Source of the DNA: Gnetum montanum
Taxonomy: Eukaryota; Streptophyta; Gnetopsida; Gnetales; Gnetaceae
DNA length: 27,259 bases
NCBI GenBank assembly: GCA_015680685.1
Contig: MNCI01009278.1
Coordinates: 72,212-99,470 of the forward strand
Direction of reading: 5' to 3'
Shown: piece by piece, positions 1 to 9,625 of the stretch
Layout: each line of letters opens with the position of its first letter
Numbering within the stretch: the stretch's first letter is position 1
The notes under the pieces: generated by a model
Database searches by the model: none
Told to the model about the DNA's origin: nothing
What the model saw: only the letters and a program-made list of their open reading frames with translations
Translations under genes and position numbers: made by a program

Positions 1-1674
1 AAGGTATGGTTTTTTTGATAAAATAGGCAATGAGCCCATGCTGTCCACTCATCCATACAACTCTATGGTCTCCTTTGGCTTGGAACTATATAGTCCCCTT
101 TTTCTAAGTAAACTTGTTAATGAATTGGTGGCTAGGTATTTTTCAAACCAAGGAAAGACTCAAAGGATGAAAAGGGTGTGACTTCAAGGGGATTCGATGC
201 ATTTGTGTTGGCCATTCTCTTGGGTGATTGGATGCTTTTTCTTGGATTTTCCACCATTCTACCATTGATCAAATATCAGGAAGCTAAGTGAATAAAAATA
301 ATTCTTTGCATGGTGTGGTTCTCATGCAAAAAAAAAGTGAGAATTCAACGCACACCCCTTAGACATAATTAAGCAATATGGGCTACAAGCACTAATTATG
401 GAATTGGAAAGACATGTTACCCATGCCTGAAGGTTCCCTCTAACTAAGGCCCTTTCTCGCTTCTTGCTTCTCCATCTCACTCTCCTTGGAATGGTGGTGA
501 CTTTTTATGGAAGCATTTTTGTTGCTTCAAGTGGATGGATTGGTCAAGTGTATTGATGTGAGGTCACTAAATGTGGTTGGTTTGAGTCTGGATTTGGAAT
601 GATTTCTACTTAGTCATATTAACCATGAAATACACACAGGACTTTACACAACCTTATTCTTGGGATTGCATTCCATTCTCTCCTCTCCATCTTTCTTTCC
701 ATTTTTCCACCTCATTGCTGGTTCTATCATTAGTCTGTTTCTGAGTTGATGCATTGTTTTTCTTTGGTGAATTCTTGTGGGTAAATTTTTAACTCTTGCT
801 TCCAAATGACATTCCTAGAGCCTACAAACTCTTTGACTTGTGGGTTTGTCAGGGCATAAAATGCATGAGCCTGCTTTGGGGAGGAACCACTGGCATTCCT
901 TTTTTGTGCAATTGTTAACCTCTTTTCCTTGAACATTTCCTGTAATCAATCATTTCTTATTTCATCCCCATCCATGACATCCATTCTATTGGCATTGCCA
1001 TTGTTATTTTTCCCATCTTTCTTGTTCCTCATATTTTTCCATCTTATAGCTACTAGAGGTTCGCTCTTAGTCATGGGGGCCCTGGCACAAATTTTTCAAT
1101 TTTTTCCATTCTACGATTTGCTTAACCCCTACACCTTGGGTAGTCACCAATGATAAATCTCCAAACCAATTTCTGCCATAACCACAACTCAGCCAATGCA
1201 CTTCATATCGAGGCAAGGTATCAACTGCATTGTGGTTTATCTATCCTTACTCATTTGTGAATGTGTTTTTTGTGCAGATGGCGATCATACAAATAATGGA
1301 CTGGGCTTGGAAGAAGCACTCAGGATGGATCGAAACTAGATCGTTTACAAAAGGAGCAAGTTTGGTGGTGTGGCTATGGATAAACAACGGAAGCCACAAT
1401 CTCGAGATTGGCAGAAACACACTTCATCTTCTTTCTCTCTCTCTCTCTTTCTCTCTTCAAGCTACCAAATAAAGGCTTGGATGTCATTTATGTACAAGTG
1501 TTCACCACAATTGTCATGAACACTAATGTTGTAATATGCTTATTGATCTGTTCACTAGGCATGTTGAGTCTGTCATCCCATTCCACCATTAGTTGTCAAT
1601 TAGTCAATAATCCCATACCTTCCTAACATTTTCTAAGGAACTCGAGGATGAGTTTTCATTCAGTCATGGGGGTA
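1..1674. other. No gene recognised; degenerate sequence
   Basis: Only short ORFs (under 81 codons) occur here, on both strands, without a recognisable domain. A CT-rich tract (1431-1456) is present. If copy 1 at 1675 is a 3' LTR, this stretch would be the decayed 3' interior of the element, but no reverse transcriptase or integrase wording survives. Confidence 0.4.
1431..1456 (+). repeat. CT microsatellite
   Basis: A pyrimidine tract of mostly CT dinucleotides interrupted by TTT. Confidence 0.8.
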
Positions 1675-1995
1675 TGATGAACTGCAATATTGGGGCCACG
1701 ATATCACATCCACGATATCGGGTCCATGATATCGGAGCCTACCATGTGATGTTGGATACCCGATATCGGGACCTGCCTCCTTACCTATAAATAAGAGGTG
1801 GGCACACTTGGGTTTGTAGTTAGATAGTTAGTCCCTTAGCCAAACTCTTGCCCTTTCTCCCCTCCAGAGTTAAAATTGTTTCTGTGTGCTCGCAGTAGGA
1901 GTCATCAAGTGAACAGATCTTTATTTGAGCATTGTGTACCTGAGCACACTTTGTGTACAGCAATAAAGATGAACTTTATGATAAACCTTGCATCA
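1675..1995 (+). repeat. LTR-like end, palindrome-rich family (copy 1, + strand)
   Basis: Starts TGATGAACTGCAATATTGGG just after a G run (1668-1672). Upstream, CTCGAGGATGAG could read LEDE, a wording common at the end of gypsy-type polyproteins. Inside are three 14-bp units around GATATC (1700, 1714, 1728) plus a fourth GATATC at 1762, a TATA box CTATAAATA (1785-1793) and CAATAAAG (1961-1968). The last third matches copy 2 in opposite orientation. The right border is uncertain: GCA near 1992 is possible, but the LTR may extend further. Confidence 0.65.
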
Positions 1996-2443
1996 TCCAA
2001 AATAGATTAGTTAATGTTAATTACTATTATTAAATGCTTTCTTAGTTAATTAATGATTCTCTCTCACCCTACAACTCTCCTAAGTAAGCACACATAGTAC
2101 GATCACTTCGAGCATGCGTGTAACACTTGGTAACCCAGTAATGATTAGTGTTTGGTAATCCCAGTAGTGTTGCGTTGGTTTAGGATGTGTATGGCAAGTG
2201 AGAACGGATACTAGTGTTAGGATTAGTTAAAGCCTAGTTAATTAGTAGTTAAGTTAAATTAGTCACTTAGTTATCTCTCTCTCTTCCCTTATTAGTAGTA
2301 GGACATAAAAACATAAAAGCCATAAAAATNCAACCCGTCCTTATTCCACAAGGGCACATAAGCACTTAGTCCTTGGAATTCGACCGGATCATACGTGAAA
2401 TGCTTGTATTCGTATGGTTGAGTGTAGGGGTACCTTGCCACTC
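1996..2443. other. Spacer between two inverted LTR-like ends
   Basis: AT-rich, with repeated TTAGTTAATTA-like words and one ambiguous base at 2330. It may contain the 3' parts of both flanking LTRs, since GGAATTCGACCGGATC near 2377 resembles words seen in plant LTR 3' regions. No ORF of note. Confidence 0.4.
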
Positions 2444-2796
2444 ATCGATGCTACAAGGTTTATCAAGAAGCTCATATTTATTACTGCACATACGGTCTTG
2501 CTCAGGTACAACAATGATCAAATAAAGATTTGCACACTTAATGACTCCTGCTACGAGCACTCAGGAAAATATTCTAACTTTCAAATGTAAAAATTGCAAG
2601 AGCTTCGCTACAACTATGACAAAGAATTCCCTAAATATGATGAGTTGGCACATATTTATAGGGAAGAACAAGCCCTGCATCGATGGGGCCATGTCAACAC
2701 ATCAAACAATTTAATGACAGGGCCTAGCTGACATGGCCAAATCGATGGGGTCTAGTTGACGAGGCCTCATCAATGTGGCCAATCTGTGACTCATCA
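2444..2796 (-). repeat. LTR-like end, same family (copy 2, minus strand)
   Basis: On the minus strand it starts TGATGAGTCACAGATTGGCC at 2796. It carries CCCCATCGAT twice (2741-2750, 2679-2688), a TATA box CCCTATAAATATG (about 2662-2650), and then AGGAGTCATTAAGTG, CTTTATTTGATCATTG, AATAAATATGAGCTTC and TGATAAACCTTG, each matching copy 1 closely. A 64-codon ORF at 2366-2560 lies mainly in this repeat and is not a gene. Confidence 0.65.
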
Positions 2797-3814
2797 GCTT
2801 TCTAATGCTAAGTATAATGACATTTCCTTGGAAAAGCATTGCTCAATACCACCCTCGAGCCCCAAAGTTGCTAAGTATTCCAAAGTGGACTCAAGATGGA
2901 CTATGCCTCAATGTCCTTAAGAACATTTAAGAATAGGAAGAGCACAAAACACATATGTCACCCCTTAATTTATGGGTTAGGAACATCATAAGGATGCATT
3001 GATAATCATATAAGTAACCAATCAAATGTAACACAAAGATACAAATCATTCATAGAGAACACTAGTGGACACACACACACAAAATACAACAAAAGGTAGT
3101 GACACTACAACAAGATAATAAGGATTAATCGTACACTACATGAATTTAGCTCTATACCCTTGCTTTATAAAGAAAGGGTGATGCCTGAGTAAAAAGGCCA
3201 AATCTTGGAACAACCTACATAATTATGCTTGTGACAACTTTTAGCTAGGCATCAATAATATTATTCTTGGTGATCAACTTGATTTCTTTACATTTGAAAG
3301 TGTATTCGAGTGTTTATTTGTTATTATATTTGGAACCTTTAGTATGTAGTTAGGTTTCAATAGTAAGAGCATAACTATGACCTCTCTTTAAGAGTTAAAT
3401 ATCGTATTCTTAAAGATGTCACTTTTTAGTTATAGCTTCAAGCAAAAAAATTTCTAGGCAAAGCTAAATAACTAATTTGTTTCTTACAATATTGATTTTT
3501 TTAAGCTCAAGAATGGAAAGCTTTCAACTTTTGTTGCTATTTGTTCATTTTTTCTAATTAAATCTTTCTTTTATATTAAGAGAGAGTTTTCTTCTTCTTG
3601 GTACAAGAAATTCTTTAGTAAGAAGTGAAAACTCATGAGGGCACTTTTAAACAAGGGTAAGGATTGATCCTTTTACTACCCTAGAGGGAAGGATTTTCAA
3701 CATTGATTGTAAGGATGAAAACCTAAGCAGGCATTCCTAAAACTATTGGGCATTTTTTTATACTTTCTCTTAGTAGATTTATGATACCCTTAAATTTTTT
3801 AAATATTATTATTC
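2797..3814. other. AT-rich stretch without recognised features
   Basis: No ORF, domain or repeat family recognised apart from a short AC repeat at 3069-3081. The part nearest 2797 may be interior of the element whose LTR-like end is at 2444-2796. Confidence 0.4.
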
Positions 3815-4125
3815 TTTTTTTTTTTTTTTTTGTAATCCAACATCCCCATCCCCACAACCACCCCACGCACCCCCCACCCACTTCCCCCCCACCCAAGGCC
3901 ATGTAGTTCTCTAAAGAAAATGATGGTTAAGATAGCATAGAACTTAAGTGGATGTGGATCTCTATACCCTTTCCAACCCCCATTCCAAAAGGGTCATTCA
4001 AAAAGGGAAGTAGCCTTTAAACAATTAAGGCATACTCTCTTCAAAATATAACAATGCGTTAGGTATGACTCAAACTAGCAATCTTATGCCTAACAAGACA
4101 ATGAATTAACCAATTAAGCCATCTA
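3815..4125 (-). mobile_element. tRNA-derived SINE-like unit with poly(A) tail
   Basis: On the minus strand, a Pol III box A (TGGCTTAATTG, 4121-4111, all consensus positions matched) is followed after 34 bases by a degraded box B (AGTTTGAGTCA, 4076-4066). A body of about 230 bp ends in 17 A residues (a T run at 3815-3831 on the + strand). This head-body-poly(A) order is the SINE layout. I found no clear target duplication. Confidence 0.6.
3844..3894 (-). other. G-run cluster on the minus strand (G-quadruplex candidate)
   Basis: The + strand has C runs of 4, 4, 4, 6, 3, 7 and 3 within about 50 bases. On the minus strand this gives at least four G runs separated by 1-4 bases, a standard quadruplex pattern. 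It sits just before the poly(A) tail of the SINE-like unit. Confidence 0.7.
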
Positions 4126-4994
4126 TTAGCATAATTGCTAAATAGATAGAACCAAATATACATGGTAATTAAATAGATGTAAAATCTTAGCTAATATAGG
4201 AATTTAACTAAAGAGAAAAAATAGAGAATCCATAGAGATAAAGCTACATTGTAATAATGTAAATAGAGAAGGAAGGTTAGAGATTAATGAAAGATGATAG
4301 CCTCTCATAACCAAAATCTTAAATAATAGAAATGAAATAACATCTTCCATTAAAAAATTTTCTTTATGAAGTTTATGGTTTAATTCTTAATAATAACTAA
4401 CTAATTAACTTTTAAATCATAAAATTAATAGGATCATTGTCCAAAGGTTTAATGTTCATCCCACTAAGGTAAATCCTAGGAGGGTTAGTCAATAAGTAAA
4501 AGCCTAACCTCTTTTGAGTGGTTATGCCTAGGATTAAATCTAAGTCTTATCATTTAACTTTGAAATCATAAAATTAATAAATAACCTTAATCCTAAAGCC
4601 TTAAAAATACCTTACAAATATGGCTTTATCCAATAATTATTCCTTTTTATGTTATAATGATAATAATAAAAAATTTTAAACTTATTGAAATTTGCATTTT
4701 AAAAAATTGGAAAGAACATTTTAGGTGAAAAAAAAGGTAAAAAATACATCACAAAAGAGATATGGTGGTGGAGTGAGGAAGTACATTTTATTTTCCAAAA
4801 CTACAAAAAATATGCTTTAAGGAATGGTAGCAAAGCTAAAGCCAAGAAAATATGTTGATGTGCAAAATGACAAAAAAGGAGGCAAATGTGCAAAATGACA
4901 AAATGGGAGGCAAAAGTAGTAGCAACCAAAGTCATTAGGAGAAATTAGCTTCTATGAGAAATTAGGAATAAAGAAAGAAAAAAAATCATTATGA
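4126..4994. other. AT-rich stretch without recognised features
   Basis: No ORF or repeat recognised. A short direct repeat of TGCAAAATGACAAAA occurs near 4861 and 4889. Confidence 0.4.
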
Positions 4995-5525
4995 GCTTGA
5001 AAAAAATTATAGGGATTAAGCTAATAAGCCATACTATAAAGTTTTGGAAGAGTAATGTTTCAAACTTGAATCAACAATATCAAAAATCCAATTTGAATTT
5101 ATGCTAGGGAGATCTACTATAGAAGCTATTTTTTGATACAACAATTGATAGAGAAATTCAAAAAACATAAATAAAATCTACACATGATTTTCATTGACTT
5201 GGAAGAACATATATAAGAGTACCTAGAGATATTATTTGGTGGGCGTTGTAGAGGAAAAAAATATCTAATAAATATATTAAAGTGATTTAAGATATGTATG
5301 AGGGAGCTACCAATAAAATTAGAATAGCTTGTGGAACCACATTTGATTTTTTAGTCACAATAGGTTCACATTAAGTGTCTATGTTGGGCCTGTACTTATT
5401 TTTCATTGTCATGGATGAATTAACAAAGGAAATATAGGATGAAGTTCTTTGGTGTATGCTTTTTGTCAATGATATTATGTTGGTGGATACAACTCTAGGA
5501 AATATTGCTTCTAAAATTTAACCTT
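4995..5525 (+). pseudogene. RTE-type LINE reverse transcriptase fragment
   Basis: The + strand frames read NYRGIKL, SHTIKFW, MIFIDLEE-like, VPRDIIWWAL, KYIKVI*DMYEGATNK, CGTTFDFLVTIG, YLFFIVMDELTKEI and CMLFVNDIMLVD. These are the same blocks in the same order as the remnant at 12811-14020. The catalytic FADD is FVND here, several in-frame stops are present, and the copy breaks off near 5525. Unlike the intronic copy it keeps the VPRD..WWAL segment. Confidence 0.83.
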
Positions 5526-5529
5526 GATC

Positions 5530-7690
5530 TTTAATATTTCATTTTTGGAGCCATTTTTCCCATCATTGAACCATCCTTTTTCTTGAGTAACCTTATAAAC
5601 TTTTGTGGATAAGTAGATGCTAGGCCTAACAAGCATCTTTTTATAAGACTAACATTTTTTTAAGAATTGAAATTTCTATAGGTAGCATATCTACTTCTAC
5701 TAATAAAATATCATATAGAGTTTGAGTCCCCAAGTTTCACAACCATACAATAGAACTAGTTGAACAAGGTGATTGTACAATTATTTATGAATATCCCATA
5801 CCCAAATTTGTTCTTGTGTACATTAACTACAAATTGAATATAAAGCATGCATACTATTTGAAACCCTCCAAGTAATACAATCTTGCCAAGAATATCTATT
5901 TAAAACTATGATGCTTAAATACTTGTATGAGGAGATAATTTCAATTTTTTTGACTCAATATAAAAATCATTTGCAAAAGATCTTGTACCATAAGCCATCA
6001 TTTTGGTGTTACTAGCATTAACTTTCATCCCTTAGATAGTACAAAAATCATTTAAAATTTGAAACAAAAACTTCATTTGAACTTTAATTTTTGCTAAAAA
6101 GAACTACATCAACAACAAATATTAAAATATTCACACAAAAATTTCCAACTTTAATAGAATCTAATGCAACAAAGTACATGCATTGTTCTAATTTGTTAAT
6201 GAAGATGCTAAATAAAGTGGGTGAAAGTAGACATCCTTGCTTTAGCCTAATATTATTATTTAGAGTAAATTTTCTTATGTGTTAATATTTAAGAACATAA
6301 TTTGTATCAAACTATACAACTTCTAGATAGCAAATAGAAGTTCTCCAAGAATATTAATATCTTGCAACTACCTCTATAATTTATATCAAATAACAAAGTC
6401 ATAAGCTTTGAAAAAATTTACGAAGCAAAGATAAACATTATTAGATAGTCCTTTAGCTTGGTCCATACAATACCTTAGTGTAATAAAGTGATCCACCATG
6501 GAGTGATGTTGCCTAAAACCTACTTGTGAACTTGCCAAAACATTGTTTATTTCCACCCAACTAGTAAGTCTTCTCTTAAGGATATTGCCTAATAATTTTC
6601 AAGGAGGTGGCTAATCATAATGAGCCTATAATTATTGAGGTTATTTCTATCACATTTTTTGAATAACATTGCAACTCTACTAATGCACCAATCTTTTGGA
6701 AGTTCATTCTAGAGAGTTGTATATAAAATCTTACAAACTTATATACAACCCATGGTTCCTCTCTATTTAAGCAACTATGCATACAAGCCTAAAGCATTTA
6801 CTACTTTCCTAGAAGATAGTCGAGCTAACCCTTCTTCTATCTTAGTTTGAGTAATGTATAGAGGTACCTAAGAGGTGAGGTAGATATAGACAACTTATTC
6901 ATGTTTAAAAGAGCTCTAAAGAAATTAATAATTGTTGAAAAATCAAAATTCCAAATTTTTTGATCTTTTTGACTAAAAAATTACCAAAATGCCTTAGGAT
7001 TCTTCTTAATCATATTGAGGAGTTGTGCTTGATGCTCTCTATCAAATTTCCTTTCCTTCCACCAAATAAGAATCTTGTATGTTTTAATGACCTTTGGATC
7101 ATGATTGTCTCTTTTCTCTTGCAATTAAGCTTGTATACACTTAGTGTTGAACTACAAGGCTTTTTGTTTTCAATCTATTGACAATGATGTCACATTGAAG
7201 GTAGCCATTACTAAAACTTCTATAATGTTCTTATCACCTTCATTATGAGCTTAAAGTGTATTAACTTCCTCTCTTGTATTGTATTATCTATTAATCTAAC
7301 ATTATATATCCTTTTGCTTCGCCTAGAAGTCTTACATATAGCTTTGATATTGAAAATGATACAACAATGTGATGATTCAAGTAATCTACACTAACAACCA
7401 AATTAGAAATTATGTCCAAACTATCATGAGTTTGAACAAGTAGGTCAATGACTAATTTCCTTTGGAAATCACAGAAAATGTATGGCATAGAATTTGGATA
7501 TTTAGAAATACCATTGAGAACTAAAAGATGAAAACATTGTCCCCAAAAGATTAATTCTTGACCAAATCTATCTGTACAAATATAAGGAAAAATATGTATG
7601 TATTCTTCATACACCAAACAATTGAAATATATTCTACACCAATTCAAGATTGGAACTTGTTCTTTCCAAAAACGATAACCAATGTTCTAC
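5530..7690 (-). pseudogene. Minus-strand LINE, endonuclease and reverse transcriptase, broken
   Basis: Reading right to left: 7647-7291 is an open stretch matching the C-terminal part of an APE-type endonuclease (LILNG-like, PNSMPYIFCDFQRK, DLLVQT, then VDYLNHHIVV where SDH is usual). Next are the linker LLNMIKKNPKAFW (about 7030-6985), reverse transcriptase blocks SQVGFRQHHSMVDHF near 6500, and RLKQGCLLSPTLFSIFIN (about 6250-6195). The YADD box is degraded to FVVDVVLF, and VLLYGCETWGLK lies near 5740. Stops and frameshifts are frequent, so it is inactive. The wording differs from the RTE copies, so it belongs to another non-LTR clade, which I do not name. Confidence 0.85.
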
Positions 7691-7754
7691 TTTTCACAAA
7701 CTTTATGCTAATGAACTTCAATAGTAAGTAAAAATTTAAATTAGAACAATAAGA

Positions 7755-7935
7755 TATTAGCCTCGTGGTAGGACTTTTGATTTGAAAGCTTCAAGTCATG
7801 GGTTCAATTTTGGTGGGCATTATTGAATTATAAAGTTCTAAGTGGACTATATATCTGGGGGTGTTCTTAAAGTACAATTACTTATCTTCCTTCAACTAGT
7901 AAGCTCTTTTCAATGTTAGAGTAATTCATGCTTCA
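7755..7935 (+). mobile_element. tRNA-derived SINE-like repeat, family 2, copy 1
   Basis: Box A TAGCCTCGTGG (7758-7768) and box B GGTTCAATTTT (7801-7811) with 32 bases between. Downstream TTCAACTAGTAAGCTC (7891-7906) recurs at 12684-12699 at a similar distance from a second box A/B pair. Not a functional tRNA: no cloverleaf acceptor stem. Confidence 0.55.
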
Positions 7936-8334
7936 ACTTCAATTGAACTAGTCATAGACCCATAAGGCCTCTAATACAATTAAAAACATTGTATCATCCA
8001 TAGCTTGCAAATTTTTTATTTGCAAGATGTTTTCAAATCATACTAAATTCATAATAAGTTGTAATTAAAAATAGTTTTAATTTAAAAAATTTCATTAACT
8101 TAAGGCAAAAATCCTTGCCAACTTCATGCTTCAACCTTTAGATTTGATGACTAAGAAAAATTACTATAAGACATTTATCAAGTTAATTTTATATATTCAA
8201 TTACATCACATAGAGTAGAATAACATCATAAAAAAATAATAGTATACATTTTAAAATAGTAGTAATATCAATTTTGCAATGATAGATAGGGAGTTTATGA
8301 ATTGATTAAGGCCTATGCAATTTCTTCTTATGTG

Positions 8335-8373
8335 TCCCACCACTACCTTGGCAGCTCACGAGTAATGGTGGGA
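8335..8373. repeat. Hairpin with 12-bp stem
   Basis: TCCCACCACTAC (8335-8346) pairs with GTAATGGTGGGA (8362-8373), with one G-T type mismatch and a 15-base loop. No function evident. Confidence 0.6.
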
Positions 8374-8424
8374 TCAATAACATCATGTAAATACAGTTTC
8401 TAAGCAAAAAGTTTCACAACTAAA

Positions 8425-8490
8425 TTTTTGATCTCAAGGTAAAGTTAAAGCTTAAAAATGCAAAGGTTGTGTGTTCAAATTTTTATTACT
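8425..8490 (+). mobile_element. Weak tRNA-like A/B box pair
   Basis: TGATCTCAAGG (8429-8439) and TGTTCAAATTT (8472-8482), 32 bases apart, partly match Pol III boxes A and B. Possibly a decayed SINE head; no downstream body could be matched. Confidence 0.3.
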
Positions 8491-8689
8491 GTGTCACTAT
8501 ACAATCTTTTGTATCAAATTTCCATTGTATCAGTCTGCAATCTTTTATCTTTATTTGTGTTTGAAAAACATAATTATACATGAAAGTTTTTGCTTAACAT
8601 AAAAAAAGTTTGTATTTTAATTGAACTCTATAATTATTTAAAAAGTATTTTAAAAAATGATGCTTATTACCAAAAAACAATCATTTTCT

Positions 8690-9527
8690 GAACAAAGCTT
8701 CTTCGTTGCCCGGAAAAAAATTTCTCTGGATAAAAAATCCGCTGCATTCGCTTAGCAAGGCTTCGCTGAAAACGTTATCCTTGTCTGCTTAAACAAGAAA
8801 TCCGTGAATATTGTGTGAACGTGGCGAACACGAAAATTCATAATTGACACGGCAATTGCCAAATCATAGAAGATTGCAGGCGATATAAACTGATGCGTGA
8901 GTTCACCGTATAGACTATGAGAGTTCATAGGTTTTGCTCATAGCCTCAGTTCAGTTGTCACTGTTCGTGCCGAGCTACCGTTTTGCAAATTTTCAAATTT
9001 TGCGCTGCCAAATGTTCCACATCATAGCACGTCGACTGAACTAAGCGCATCTGAATTGGCCTAATGTGCATCCAATGAAAATCTGACTGCTGGGAACCAT
9101 TGTGAAAGCGTTGATTCACAACTCAGTCCAAATTACAACCTGTAATCCTCCTAAAGCACCCTGTCAGCCTTTTGCATTGTAAAAGTTACCAATAATTATG
9201 ATCGGTTAAACGCATTTGGTATTCGGCCTGCCCATTTCAACCCCGTACAGCGGCATGAAACAAGAAGGTGAATAAAAATATAACGAATATCCATTAAAGA
9301 ACTCGTTCGGGTGGGCCTTCTTCATTTTTAAGTAGCAACACAAGGTTCGGCTTGATTGCAACGTCTGACAAGCCCAAAACAAACGAAAATCCAAGCTTCT
9401 TTACAGTTCAGACCACTGTACATTGGATTCCAAATCCACTTTCCCTTCTGATGAAATAAGTTTGTGGGGTTGCTTGAAGCCATTATTGGAGTCGTATCAT
9501 CGGTAAGATAAGTTGTTTTTCTTAGTC
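8690..9527 (+). promoter_or_regulatory. CpG-rich upstream region and 5' UTR of UreG
   Basis: CpG runs at about three to four per 60 bases from 8700 onward, while the 700 bases upstream have almost none. In a methylated plant genome this contrast usually marks an unmethylated, transcribed promoter. A CCAAT box lies at 9189-9193. I see no convincing TATA box close to the start codon, so the transcription start is not placed. The region contains no credible ORF, although a 62-codon minus-strand shadow is open at 9206-9394. Confidence 0.6.
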
Positions 9528-9625
9528 ATGGCGTCGGAGGACGTTACGATGACTGCAACTCACGAAGCAGCTGATCATCAGTACCACCATCACGATCATG
9601 ACCATGATCACCACCATCATACCGG
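9528..9625 (+). CDS. UREG: UreG exon 1 (His-rich N-terminus)
   Basis: Encodes residues 1-32 plus two bases of Gly33, including the Asp/His-rich tract near residues 17-31. The donor is GG|GTAATG (phase 2). The tract is a known feature of plant UreG and is presumed to bind nickel. The sequence around it is richer in CpG than the rest of the window. Confidence 0.9.

Larger units (their letters stand above)
7936..8690. other. AT-rich region upstream of UreG
   Basis: Holds only the weak tRNA-like pair and the hairpin listed separately. CpG is nearly absent until about 8700. Confidence 0.4.

Noticed and set aside
730-936. Minus-strand 68-codon ORF with HAFYALTNPQ, resembling the gag-protease linker of gypsy elements
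   Set aside because: The match is a few residues, and neither a zinc knuckle upstream nor a protease DSGA-type motif downstream is visible on that strand.
7758-7811. Possible functional tRNA genes at the A/B box pairs (7.76, 12.6, 24.3 kb and others)
   Set aside because: No acceptor stem pairing or plausible anticodon loop is seen, and each head continues into a repeat body.
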